Source: Paenibacillus glycinis
Lineage (GTDB): Bacteria; Bacillota; Bacilli; Paenibacillales; Paenibacillaceae
Direction of reading: 5' to 3'
Length of the DNA: 64,000 bases
Assembly: GCF_009909185.1 (NCBI RefSeq)
Contig: NZ_JAAAMV010000033.1
Location: 1-64,000, forward strand
How positions within the stretch are numbered: position 1 is the stretch's first letter; each line of letters starts with the position of its first letter. Below the pieces are notes generated by a model. It saw only the letters and a program-made list of their open reading frames with translations, had not been told where the DNA came from and made no database searches. A program made the position numbers and the translations under genes. This document shows, piece after piece, positions 43,701 through 51,583 of this stretch.

Positions 43701-45077
43701 CAAGCCCTCCAAGCCGGCGGCGTCCCCGGCCTGCCGGAGCTAAATTATGCCGTCCTGGCCTTCGGCGACTCCAGCTACGGCGAGTTTTGCGGCTTCGGCA
43801 GGAGCTTGGACGCGCGGCTCGGTCAGCTCGGCGCCAAACGGCTGATTGACCGAACGGATTGCGACGCGGACCACGAAGCCGACTCTAGCCGTTGGCAGCA
43901 GCGTCTGGAATCGGCGGTCAACGCATTCCGCGAGAAGCCGTCCGCCGCCAACGCTCGCCGTTACGACCGCGGCAACCCGCTCCCCGCGAAGCTCGCGGCC
44001 AAGCGCTCTCTCAACCGGGAAGGCTCGGAGAAAGACACCCGCCATTATATTTTCGACTTAACGAATACGGGGCTGGTTTACGAGACCGGCGACGCGCTCG
44101 GCGTATGGCCGACGAACGATCCGGCGGCGGTCGACGAGATCATCGCCGCGGCGAAGCAATCCCCCTCCGCCGTCGTACGCGTCAAAGGCCAAGAAATGAG
44201 CTTGCGTACGGCGCTGGGCAGCCATTTCGACATCACGCGGATTACGCCGGGCGTGCTGCAGTTTGTCCAACTCCGCTCCGGCAGCGACATGCTTGCCGGC
44301 CTGATGCAGGAGGATCGCAAACCGGAGCTGAAGAAGTGGCTTTGGGGCCGGCAATTGGCCGATTTGCTTCAGGAGTTTCCCATCGACGCCGACGCCGGGG
44401 AACTGGTCGCGGCGCTGAAGCCGCTGCAGCCGCGTCTGTATTCCATCTCTTCGGGCGCGAGCCATAATCCCGACGAAGTGCACATCACCGTATCGACGGT
44501 CAGATATCAAGCGAACGGCAAGCTCCGCAAAGGCGTCTGTTCCGCCTTCCTTGCCGAGCGCGCGGACGAAGCTTCCGAGGTGCCGATCTTCGTTCAGAAG
44601 GCGCCGCATTTCCGTCCGCCCGCCGATCCGGAGGCGGCGATGATCATGGTCGGCGCGGGAACGGGCATCGGACCGTTTCGCGGGTTCCTGCAAGAACGCC
44701 GGGCCGTCTCGGCGGCAGGGAAAAACTGGCTGATCTTCGGCGAACAGCGCGAAGCCTGCGACTTCTACTTCAAGGACGAGTTGGACGAGATGCGGGAGTC
44801 CGGGCTGCTGACGCGGTTGACGACGGCATTCTCGCGGGACCAGCGGGAGAAGATATACGTGCAGCACCGCATGCTGGAGCATGGCGCCGAGTTGTGGCAG
44901 TGGATTCGGGGAGGCGCCTGCTTCTACGTCTGCGGCGACGCGGGCATGATGGCGAAGGAAGTGGAGGCTGCCTTGAAGAAGCTCATCGCGCAGCACGGCG
45001 GCCTGACCGCGGAGGAAGCGGATGCCTACGTCAAGGAGATGTCGCGCGGTAAGCGGTATGCCAAGGATGTCTACTAA
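40701..45077 (+). CDS. Fused assimilatory nitrate reductase and CysJ-like flavoprotein
   Basis: A 1458-residue two-part enzyme. Residues 1-730 are a molybdopterin oxidoreductase of the NasA/NarB type: [4Fe-4S] ligands Cys10, Cys13, Cys17 and Cys45, the Mo ligand Cys138 in NSRLCMASAGSGY, and a C-terminal MGD-binding domain. Residues 750-850 hold two short helical segments as at the start of CysJ, followed by an Ala/Ser-rich linker to about 925. Then come a flavodoxin domain (LWASQTGTSEGAA), an FAD domain (RLYSISS) and an NADPH domain (GAGTGIGPFRGFLQER). It should pass electrons NADPH-FAD-FMN-FeS-Mo to nitrate in one chain. No nitrite reductase or nitrate transporter lies nearby. An internal ribosome binding site precedes Met750. 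Confidence 0.88.
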   Translation: MTTKQVKSVCPYCGVGCGIVMEVSGNRVVKVSGDKTHPANFGRLCTKGSTSGAAIAVSGRMEYAYKRSSRAEAPAPLGVQQAIRETAGKLRAILDEHGPDALSFYVSGQMSLEAQYLINKLAKGYVRTNNIESNSRLCMASAGSGYKLSLGADGPPGSYRDMDRTDLFFVIGANMADCHPILYLRMMDRVKAGAKLVVVDPRRTATADKASLFLQIKPGTDLALLNGLLHLLAKNGAVDRAFIAECTTGWDDMPAFLDSYDPENVARITGIPEADIRLAAQWIGEAPEWISCWTMGLNQSTHGTWHTNAICNLHLATGAICRPGSGPFSLTGQPNAMGGREMGYMGPGLPGQRSVLADHDRGFIEDMWKIPRGTLRTELGTGTVSMFQSMAAGNIKACWIICTNPVATVPNRKQVIAGLQAAELVIAQDAFLETETNAYADYLLPGALWSEAEGVMINSERNLTLMRKAVEPPGEAMPDWMIIARIACEMGFADAFAYASSAEVYEELQQAWNPKTGYDIRGASYDRLRETPVQWPSAATDGNDRNPIRYLNDGVGRKLTVLGDGSVPRLAFPTESGKAAFLARPFLPPAEMPDGAYPFILNTGRVQHQWHTLTKTGKIGTLNKLNPGPFVELHPEDAAQLGIRDQDRVEIASRRGSAVLPAIVTDRVMPGNCFAPFHWNDLFGSNLAINELTSDAVDPISYQPELKFCAVSLTRAAVPQEDDAAMPDAAASITEASEAESSLYKEEMFMAKVDTLASMLGIEASSTMTLDVHEKMYVAGFIASLRTDESKSAAGIPVLPPTAPLEQAKRFWLDGILAGMFSRTYLPEPPSALPVLAAASAGTTIAPSQGETTRHAAVGYANSETAASADVADGSASSKAVVYADIATESGISMALVHADVASTSANSKADVYATALPAYGSNRPLAPRTGITVLWASQTGTSEGAAIDCAKRLQAAGNDVRLMNMDAYDLTELTSERLLVLVASTFGDGEPPDNGTRFWQALQAGGVPGLPELNYAVLAFGDSSYGEFCGFGRSLDARLGQLGAKRLIDRTDCDADHEADSSRWQQRLESAVNAFREKPSAANARRYDRGNPLPAKLAAKRSLNREGSEKDTRHYIFDLTNTGLVYETGDALGVWPTNDPAAVDEIIAAAKQSPSAVVRVKGQEMSLRTALGSHFDITRITPGVLQFVQLRSGSDMLAGLMQEDRKPELKKWLWGRQLADLLQEFPIDADAGELVAALKPLQPRLYSISSGASHNPDEVHITVSTVRYQANGKLRKGVCSAFLAERADEASEVPIFVQKAPHFRPPADPEAAMIMVGAGTGIGPFRGFLQERRAVSAAGKNWLIFGEQREACDFYFKDELDEMRESGLLTRLTTAFSRDQREKIYVQHRMLEHGAELWQWIRGGACFYVCGDAGMMAKEVEAALKKLIAQHGGLTAEEADAYVKEMSRGKRYAKDVY
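42933..42950 (+). promoter_or_regulatory. Internal ribosome binding site and in-frame ATG at the fusion junction
   Basis: AAGGAGG at 42933-42939 lies 8 bases before ATG 42948, in frame, at the start of the CysJ-like half. Translation from here would give a separate 709-residue flavoprotein subunit. It may be an active second start or a relic of two formerly separate genes. Confidence 0.7.
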
Positions 45078-45105
45078 TCGGATCAACGCGGCTAGCGAGG
45101 ATAAC

Positions 45106-45144
45106 AAAAAGCAGTCCGACCGGATCGTCCGGCCGGACTGCTTT
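45106..45144. terminator. Bidirectional terminator after the nitrate reductase gene
   Basis: AAAGCAGTCCG pairs with CGGACTGCTTT (45134-45144), with an inner CCGG/CCGG helix. A and T runs flank both sides, between converging genes. Confidence 0.85.
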
Positions 45145-45156
45145 CTTCATGCCGCC

Positions 45157-45759
45157 CTAAGGCTGCGCCTTCCGTTCGCGAAGCAGCTTCGCGATTTCCG
45201 CGTCGAGGGCGTCCGGCTCGCCGGCCTGCCGCAGCTCGGACAGCGCTTCGGCCGCCAGCGTTTCCTGCGAGAGCCGCTCGAGCTCCTCCCGCTGCCGATT
45301 CGCGGCGATCGCGCGGCCCGTCTCGACTTCCGCGGACGCGGCCAAATTGCGCATCGAGAGCATATCGTGCTTGGCGCCCGCTTCGTCCACGGCCTGCTTG
45401 AAAGCGGCATACCGTTCCTTCGTCAGCCGGATCCCTTCTTCCATGCCGCCGGCCGTCTGCCGCTGCGATTCGAGCTGCTTCTTGCACTCGAATTCGCGCT
45501 GCAGGCAGCTCCTCGCGCCGTCCGCGTCGTTGCGTCCAGCCGCCTGCTCGGCCTGGCTGCGGAAGCCGGCGGCCTGCCGCTCCAATCCCCGCATGCGTTC
45601 TTTGACGGTGAGCAGCTCCGATTCCAGCCTGCTGACGGCGACGGCAAATTCGCGAAGCTTCTCGCCCGCGGCTTCCAGATACGCTTCGAACGAGGATTCG
45701 CCGCGGCTGGACGACGCTTCGGATTGAAACCATCCTTTTACCCGGCCCAGTAAACCCAT
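45157..45759 (-). CDS. PspA/IM30-family protein
   Basis: A 200-residue, mostly helical protein. The amphipathic N-terminus GLLGRVKGWFQSE is followed by a long coiled coil (residues 25-170) with the family's charged heptads (FECKKQLESQRQTAGGMEEG). PspA and LiaH proteins assemble on damaged membranes to limit leakage. CAGGAG lies 7 bases before the ATG. It follows the unknown gene at 45775-46872 by 15 bases in the same transcript. No LiaRS or PspF-type regulator is adjacent. Confidence 0.82.
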   Translation of the reverse strand: MGLLGRVKGWFQSEASSSRGESSFEAYLEAAGEKLREFAVAVSRLESELLTVKERMRGLERQAAGFRSQAEQAAGRNDADGARSCLQREFECKKQLESQRQTAGGMEEGIRLTKERYAAFKQAVDEAGAKHDMLSMRNLAASAEVETGRAIAANRQREELERLSQETLAAEALSELRQAGEPDALDAEIAKLLRERKAQP

Positions 45760-45774
45760 ATGATCGCTCCTGCC

Positions 45775-46872
45775 TTAATCTTCGCAATATTTGCGGGAAT
45801 CCGCCGTTTGGAACGACGCTTGCGTGATGAACCTCCCCGGTTCGCCGTCGTCGCCGTATTCGAAGACGAACACGTGGCCCCGCGGGATTTGTTTGTCCAG
45901 CACGTTGACGTACGGGGCTACCACCCGGTACACCGAAGGGAACGGGCAGCAGTACCAGTACGAATCTTCCTTGATCATCCCCTGCGCCGCCAGCTGCTCG
46001 ACCGTCGTCTCGTACTCGCGCTCGACCGGCGTTTCCACGAACAGCTCCCAGTGCTCGTTCAAGTCCTCGATCGCCTGCGCGCGTTCGCCGGAACGGTTGA
46101 TGTCGCGGATCGCGAGCTCCGAGGTGACCTTCCAGATATCCTTGGAATCGAGCTTGCAGGCTTTGAATGCCGCGCCGCTCCGGTTAAAGTTCGCCGGAAC
46201 CCGCTTCAACAGCCCGGGATCCTTCAGCCCCTGCGCGATCAAGATGAAGTTGGACAACGCGATCCAGTACTGCTCTTCCGCTTCCTCGTGACTCTCCGGG
46301 GAGACGCGGCGGCCGTTCGAGATCGTGCCGACGATGGCGTCGCCCGACTGCCTGCGCGTGCGCGCTTCTTCGTACAGCAGGATCGCTTCCTTGTAGCGGT
46401 CCCCTTCGTTCCGCGCGAGATCGACGTCGAGCTTCAGCAGCTCCTCCATGTCTCCGGCGGCCCGGCGAAGGCCGGCCAGATGCTGCTCCGGACAAGGCTT
46501 CGGTCCCTCGATCTGCCGGCCGAGCGTCACGGGCAGCTCCAGCTTCGCGGAATTGGCGAAGGCCGCCTCTTGCCTCGCGGCCACCATGATGTTCGGAAGA
46601 GCGCCGTACCATTCGTCCGCTTGGTCATGCGTGACGATCGGGACCGGCTTCGGTTCCCCTTCGCCGAAGGCGTCGCCGATCAGCGCGTCGGCCATGGTTT
46701 GAAGGCTTCTGGCCGCCTGCACGAATGCAAGCGCCCGCGGCGAGTCGTTGCCGGCGAATTCGACGTGCAGCGAGTAAACCTGCTCGCCCAGCCGTTTGTA
46801 AGCTTCCAAATGCTCGATCGGGCAGATCTTCTGACCGGTGATGCCTTCCCTGATCCAATCCATCAATCCCAT
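45775..46872 (-). CDS. Unrecognised protein partnered with PspA
   Basis: A 365-residue soluble protein whose family I do not recognise. It starts MGLMDWIREGITGQKICP with a likely amphipathic helix, as in its PspA-like partner. Two stretches resemble each other: the one around CPIEHLEAYKRLGEQV near residue 17 and the one around CPEQHLAGLRRAAGDM near residue 125, so the protein may hold an internal duplication. The C-terminus has paired Cys (WYCCPFP) and reads as a globular domain. ATG 46872 has GGAGG at about 7 bases; an upstream start at 46959 has none. It is the first gene of a two-gene operon with the PspA-family gene, which suggests a membrane-stress role. Confidence 0.8.
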   Translation of the reverse strand: MGLMDWIREGITGQKICPIEHLEAYKRLGEQVYSLHVEFAGNDSPRALAFVQAARSLQTMADALIGDAFGEGEPKPVPIVTHDQADEWYGALPNIMVAARQEAAFANSAKLELPVTLGRQIEGPKPCPEQHLAGLRRAAGDMEELLKLDVDLARNEGDRYKEAILLYEEARTRRQSGDAIVGTISNGRRVSPESHEEAEEQYWIALSNFILIAQGLKDPGLLKRVPANFNRSGAAFKACKLDSKDIWKVTSELAIRDINRSGERAQAIEDLNEHWELFVETPVEREYETTVEQLAAQGMIKEDSYWYCCPFPSVYRVVAPYVNVLDKQIPRGHVFVFEYGDDGEPGRFITQASFQTADSRKYCED

Positions 46873-47060
46873 ATCAATACCTCCAGTAACGATGTAATGA
46901 ATTGTACGCTTTAAGATCTGCCATGTTTCATAATTATTGTAAAACGACTCCTCCATCATACCACAGAACAGCGTTCCGATTAGGCGGAAAATCGGTCGGC
47001 GCGTCAGCAGCCCAGTGCTTGGGCAGGACAGTCCACGGCCGCGAAAACATAAATCCCCAC

Positions 47061-47088
47061 AAAAAAAAATCCCCCGAAATAGGGGGAT
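47061..47088 (-). terminator. Terminator of the Van/Bce cluster
   Basis: ATCCCCC (47069-47075) with GGGGGAT (47082-47088), loop of 6, followed by a run of eight or more T on the minus strand. It is the only strong terminator between 47 kb and the azoreductase gene. Confidence 0.92.
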
Positions 47089-47127
47089 GCGGGCGAAGGT
47101 CCGCGACCCGCCAGGACGACGCCGCGT

Positions 47128-49050
47128 TCAGCTGATCTTCCGCTTCAAATGCTCGACCGTCCTCCAACGCGCCACGAGGAAATACGCCAATTGAATGGCC
47201 GCGAACGCGCCGAAGATTTTGAGCGAGTTGGCCAGGATGGAATACCCGACCAGCCGCTGAAGCGCGACGAAGGCCACCGTGCTGTGCACGAACGCCATCG
47301 CCAACGGGACGAAGAACATCAGGAACAGCTGCCGGGTCATGATCCGGCTCAGCTCCTTGCCGCTCAGCCCGACCTTGGCGATCATCCCGTACTGCTTCTC
47401 GTCGCGGTCCATATCCGCGTAGAGCCGAAAGTAGATGGTGCTGGCGGCGAACGTGAAGAAGACGATGCCGACCAGGCCGCTGACGATGAACAGGATGCCG
47501 TTCTTTTGCTTGGACGAGAGCCACTCGAGCGACAGCGAGCGCAAGTAATCGCCGTTCTGCCCGTCGTTGTTGATGCTCTCCATCAGTTCCCGCGACACCC
47601 CGACGGCCTTATGCCAATCCGGCACGGTGAACAGGTAAGTCTTATACAACGGATCGGCATACCCCTGCTTTAATTTATCGAACAACCGGTCCGTGATGAC
47701 CGCCGTTCCCGCGTAGCCGATGTCCGGCAGCACGATACGCGGCGCGTATTTGACGAAGTGCGGGCTCGCTTTCTGGTTCCCGATGATCAATTCCACAGGT
47801 CCCGGAGGATATCCGGCTTGATCCATATCCTCCTTCTGCCAGACATAGGACGGCGTAAGAAACATCTCGTCGTCGCCGCCAAGCGTTTCCGCGCGATAGC
47901 CGAGATCCGCCGCCAGTTGATTGTATTCGCTCAAGCGCACCACCGTATAACCGCCTTCGGTACTGAGCGGAAGCATCGCATGCGCCTTGTACGAATACCC
48001 CGCTGCGGTCAGCTCGTCGCCGATTTTCTTGACCTGCTGCGCGCCGAACGATTGGTCCTCGCCGGCGGAGTAGCTGTACGCGTAGGGATTGACCATGGAC
48101 GCGAGCCCGGGATCCCCCAGCGCGAGCGTCGTGCCGATGCCGGTAAACGCGACCGCGGATACGACCGCGACGATGAAGAACGTCGCCGCGTTGTCCTTCA
48201 TCCGATAGGTCAGCTCCGAGATCGTCAGCAAGTTCGTCCTGCGGAGGAACAGCTTGCTCCCCCGCAGCGCACGAAGCAGGTAAACGCTGGTTTGCGTAAA
48301 CAGGAGATACGTCCCCGCGATCGCCAGGACGACGCCGCCGAGCAGCTGCTGGAACGAGGTGTGCCGCCGGTTGATCGCGAAATCGAACACGATGACGTAA
48401 CCGGCGACGAGCAGCAGCACCGCGAGCACGGACAACCCCGCCGATGCGGCCGGTTCCGGCTTCGGTTTGTCTTCCGAGCGTATAAGCTCGGCGACCCTTT
48501 CCTTGCCCGCCATGATTGAGGTGAGCGACGCGATCAGCAGGAAGAGCACGCCGAACGCGATCGCCGTCAGCAGCACGGCCTTCAGCGGCACGTAGAAGCG
48601 GAGGCCTTCCTGAATCGAGAGCAGCCGCGCGCTGGCCAGCAGGATCAGCTTCGAGAAGATCAAGCCGATGCCGATGCCGAACGCGAGCGCGGCGAAGCCG
48701 ATCCACGCGTTCTCGACGAAAAGCATCCGGTTCAGCTGGTTCCGCGACATGCCGAGCAGGATCAGGATGCCGAATTCCTTCTTGCGCAGCTTCAGGAACG
48801 CGCCGACCGAATACAGCAGGAAGAAGAACGAGAAGACGAAGATGATGACCTCCGACACCTGCATGCCGATCGTGCCGAGCCGGCTGAGCGTTCCGCTCGA
48901 GGATACCAGCTCCCCTTGCAGATCGGGATGGAAGAGCAGCAGCGCATACGTGAAGAAAATCATGACCGAGAACGCGCTGCTGAGGAAATGCGCCATGTAG
49001 ATCCGCTTGTTGCGCAGGACGTTATGAACGGCGAACTGGCGAAAATTCAT
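47128..49050 (-). CDS. bceB: Bce-type ABC transporter permease
   Basis: A 640-residue membrane protein with ten predicted helices and a large extracytoplasmic domain (about residues 310-500) between helices 7 and 8, the hallmark of BceB/YxdM permeases. The N-terminus [20 protein letters not shown] matches the family closely, and the first FtsX domain follows. These transporters free wall precursors from peptide antibiotics and signal to their kinase through transport flux. The start overlaps the ATPase gene by 29 bases. It is the last gene of the cluster, 40 bases before the terminator. Confidence 0.93.
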   Translation of the reverse strand: MNFRQFAVHNVLRNKRIYMAHFLSSAFSVMIFFTYALLLFHPDLQGELVSSSGTLSRLGTIGMQVSEVIIFVFSFFFLLYSVGAFLKLRKKEFGILILLGMSRNQLNRMLFVENAWIGFAALAFGIGIGLIFSKLILLASARLLSIQEGLRFYVPLKAVLLTAIAFGVLFLLIASLTSIMAGKERVAELIRSEDKPKPEPAASAGLSVLAVLLLVAGYVIVFDFAINRRHTSFQQLLGGVVLAIAGTYLLFTQTSVYLLRALRGSKLFLRRTNLLTISELTYRMKDNAATFFIVAVVSAVAFTGIGTTLALGDPGLASMVNPYAYSYSAGEDQSFGAQQVKKIGDELTAAGYSYKAHAMLPLSTEGGYTVVRLSEYNQLAADLGYRAETLGGDDEMFLTPSYVWQKEDMDQAGYPPGPVELIIGNQKASPHFVKYAPRIVLPDIGYAGTAVITDRLFDKLKQGYADPLYKTYLFTVPDWHKAVGVSRELMESINNDGQNGDYLRSLSLEWLSSKQKNGILFIVSGLVGIVFFTFAASTIYFRLYADMDRDEKQYGMIAKVGLSGKELSRIMTRQLFLMFFVPLAMAFVHSTVAFVALQRLVGYSILANSLKIFGAFAAIQLAYFLVARWRTVEHLKRKIS

Positions 49051-49795
49051 GGTCCATCCCTCCCATCATCGACAGCAGATCGATGATTCGCTGATAGAAC
49101 GCGGCGCGGCTGTCCCCGCAATGAATCTCGTTGTACAGGCGGCCGTCCTTGATGAAAATCACGCGGTTGCAATAGCTGGCCGCAGCCGGATCATGCGTTA
49201 CGAGCAGCATGGTCGTGCGGTCTTCGTCGTTTCGCTTCTCCAGGATCTCCATCACGTCGCGCGCGGCGCGCGAATCCAGATTGCCGGTCGGTTCGTCCGC
49301 CAGCACCAGCTTGGGGCGATGGATGAGCGCCCGGGCGATCGCCGTGCGCTGCGCCTGCCCGCCGGATATCTCGTACGTGCGTTTGTCCATGATCGGCGCG
49401 ATGCCGAGCTTCTCCGCGATCTCCTCCGCGCGGCGGTTCATCTCGCCGACCGAGATGCCGTCGAGCACGAGCGGCAGCACGATGTTCTCCTTGACGCTCA
49501 GCGTCTGAAGCAAATTGTACGCCTGAAAAACGAAGCCCAGTTCCCGCCTTCTGAACAGCGCCAGCTGGTCGTACGTCAGCTTGTACGGATCTTCGCCCGC
49601 GATCCGCACTTCGCCGGAGGTCGGCCGGTCGATCGTGGACACCATGTTGAGCAGCGTCGTTTTCCCGCTCCCGGACGGTCCCATGATCCCGACGAACTCG
49701 CCTTCGCCGACGGTAAGGTCGATATTCACGAGCGCTTCGTAAGAGACGGCGCCGGTATAGATCTTGCCTAAGCTGCGGACGGTCAACAAATCCAT
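49022..49795 (-). CDS. bceA: Bce-type ABC transporter ATPase
   Basis: A 257-residue ATPase of the MacB/LolD-like group. Walker A is [12 protein letters not shown] (residues 40-51), the Q loop is FVFQAYNLL, the signature is [16 protein letters not shown], and Walker B is [13 protein letters not shown]. The variant signature SGGQAQR and the segment [13 protein letters not shown] are typical of Bce transporters. AAGGGGGATC precedes the ATG. A promoter of the shared BceR-like type lies 32-97 bases upstream, overlapping the end of the kinase gene. Confidence 0.93.
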   Translation of the reverse strand: MDLLTVRSLGKIYTGAVSYEALVNIDLTVGEGEFVGIMGPSGSGKTTLLNMVSTIDRPTSGEVRIAGEDPYKLTYDQLALFRRRELGFVFQAYNLLQTLSVKENIVLPLVLDGISVGEMNRRAEEIAEKLGIAPIMDKRTYEISGGQAQRTAIARALIHRPKLVLADEPTGNLDSRAARDVMEILEKRNDEDRTTMLLVTHDPAAASYCNRVIFIKDGRLYNEIHCGDSRAAFYQRIIDLLSMMGGMDHEFSPVRRS

Positions 49796-49826
49796 CTCTG
49801 ATCCCCCTTGAATGTTTCATGTCGCC

Positions 49827-49892
49827 AGTGTAACCCCTGCCGGCCCGGCAAACCTATTGATTGGCCTTTCAGGCGGCTTACAACGTTGTAAG
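49827..49892 (-). promoter_or_regulatory. BceR-like promoter module A (ABC transporter)
   Basis: Perfect palindrome CTTACAACGTTGTAAG at 49877-49892, inside the last codons of the sensor gene. On the minus strand TGAAAG begins 6 bases after TGTAA, ATCAATAGG follows, and TACACT (49827-49832) begins 45 bases after TGTAA. Confidence 0.82.
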
Positions 49893-50870
49893 CTGCCGTC
49901 CGAACACGATGCGGACCGCCGTGCCGGCGCCGACCTCGGATTCCAGCTCCAGCCGCAGATCCAGCTTGGCGCCGACCTCGCTCGCAAGGTACAGCCCCAT
50001 GCCGGTCGATTCCTTGAACGACCTGCCGTTCTCCCCCGTGTAGAAGGCTTGGAACACGCGCTTCAGGTCGGACTTCGGAATGCCGACGCCCCGGTCGCGG
50101 ATCTCGAGCACGACGCCGCCGGGCCGCTCGAAAGCGGAGATGGACACCGTCTGCCCGCTGCCGGCCGAATATTTGATCGCGTTCGAGAGCAGCTGCATGA
50201 CAATAAACCGAAGCCATTTGGCGTCGGTTTGCACGACGTGACCTTCGTCCACCTTCACGTCGGGATAGACATGGCTGCGGATGAACAAGCGTTTGTATTC
50301 GTGCACGGCTTCGTTCACCGTTTGCCGCAGCGAGACGGGCTCGACGCTGAAATCCTGCTCGAACGTCTCGAGTCTGGCCGTGTACAGCACCATCTCGATG
50401 CTGTGCCGCATCCGGTCGAGCTCTTCCGAAATGCTCTTGAAGCGCTCGTCCTCTTCGTCCTGCGTGATCATCTCGATGACCGACAGCGGCGTCTTCATCT
50501 GATGCGCCCATTGGTTGATGAACGTGAGGTGGTCGTTCTGCCTGCGTTCCCAAGCCTGGAGCTCGTTGCGGTAATGGCTGTACTGGGTTTCCAGCAGACT
50601 CCCGAGCGCGGCCGGAAGCGGCGCGGTCTCCCGGCGTTCCACGGAGCGGCCGAGCGAATCGAGCCGGTTCGTCAACCGGGCATAGAAGCCGCGATGCGTC
50701 GCGTAGCGGATGATCAGGTAGCAGCTGAACAGCACGGCGCTCAAGAAGACGGCATAGCTCGCGGTCGACAAACGGTTGAACCCGTCCAGGCGATAGACGA
50801 GCAGCACGATCGCCCATTGCAGGACCGACCAAAATGCAAGCGGCAGGTGCTCGCGCAAAAACAGCTTCAT
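49878..50870 (-). CDS. bceS: Bce-type intramembrane-sensing histidine kinase
   Basis: A 330-residue kinase. Two membrane helices lie within the first 60 residues with almost no extracytoplasmic loop, so it cannot bind a ligand outside and must listen to its transporter. The DHp His is in NQWAHQMKTPLSVIEMI, with N box LLSNAIKYS, G1 RDRGVGIP and G2 STGMGLYLASEV. Its start overlaps the regulator stop by 4 bases. Its last codons contain half of promoter module A. It takes the place that VanS has in most van clusters. Confidence 0.92.
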   Translation of the reverse strand: MKLFLREHLPLAFWSVLQWAIVLLVYRLDGFNRLSTASYAVFLSAVLFSCYLIIRYATHRGFYARLTNRLDSLGRSVERRETAPLPAALGSLLETQYSHYRNELQAWERRQNDHLTFINQWAHQMKTPLSVIEMITQDEEDERFKSISEELDRMRHSIEMVLYTARLETFEQDFSVEPVSLRQTVNEAVHEYKRLFIRSHVYPDVKVDEGHVVQTDAKWLRFIVMQLLSNAIKYSAGSGQTVSISAFERPGGVVLEIRDRGVGIPKSDLKRVFQAFYTGENGRSFKESTGMGLYLASEVGAKLDLRLELESEVGAGTAVRIVFGRQLTTL

Positions 50871-51571
50871 CGTGCGGACTCATCCTTCCATACCAGGTTC
50901 AGGCGGTACCCGGAGCCGCGGACGGTCTCGAGCGCATGCTCGATCCCGAGCTCGGCCAGCCGTTTGCGGATACGCGTAATGTTGACGCTGAGCGTATTGT
51001 CGTCGACGAACGCGTCGTCCCACAGCTTATCGAGGATCGTTTCCCGGCTGACGACGCGCGGACAGCGCTCCAGCAGCGTTTCCATCAGCACGGTCTCCTT
51101 CCTGCTGAGCGCGACCGACTTGTCGTTCAGGTGCAGCTCCATCCGTTCCGGGTAAAGCAGCAGCCCGGACTGGCTGACCACGCGTTCCTCCGACTTGGCC
51201 GCGTAATCGCCGTAGGCGCGGCGCAGCTGGTTGCGAATCTTGGCCATGACGATCTCGTAATGGAACGGCTTGGTCATGTAATCGTCCGCCCCGTTCTCGA
51301 GCGCCATCAGCTGGTCCATTTTGCCGCTGCGGGCCGAGATGACGATGATCGGGCACGTGGAGAAGGACCGGATTTGGCGGCACCAATAATAACCGTCGTA
51401 ACTGGGCAAATTGATGTCGAGCAGCACCATATGGGGCTCGATCTCCTTGAACCGGTCCAGCACGCGTTCGAAATCCTCGACGATCACGCCGTTGTAGCCG
51501 TATTTTCGAATATGGGACTGCAGCATCGCGGCGATCTTGCCGTCGTCTTCCACGATCATGATGTCGTACAT
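50867..51571 (-). CDS. bceR: Bce-type OmpR-family response regulator
   Basis: A 234-residue regulator. The receiver has IVEDDG, the phosphorylated Asp in MVLLDINLPSYDG, Thr/Ser in VISARS and Lys in YMTKPF. The winged helix (residues 130-230) contains VVSRETILDKLWDDAFVDDN, which differs from VanR and matches BceR-like proteins. Known BceR-like regulators bind TNACA-N4-TGTAA repeats; four such sites with fixed spacing to a -10 box are in this window. The gene starts 12 bases after the vanT stop, so it is co-transcribed with the racemase. Confidence 0.93.
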   Translation of the reverse strand: MYDIMIVEDDGKIAAMLQSHIRKYGYNGVIVEDFERVLDRFKEIEPHMVLLDINLPSYDGYYWCRQIRSFSTCPIIVISARSGKMDQLMALENGADDYMTKPFHYEIVMAKIRNQLRRAYGDYAAKSEERVVSQSGLLLYPERMELHLNDKSVALSRKETVLMETLLERCPRVVSRETILDKLWDDAFVDDNTLSVNITRIRKRLAELGIEHALETVRGSGYRLNLVWKDESAR

Positions 51572-51583
51572 CCGTTCACTCCT

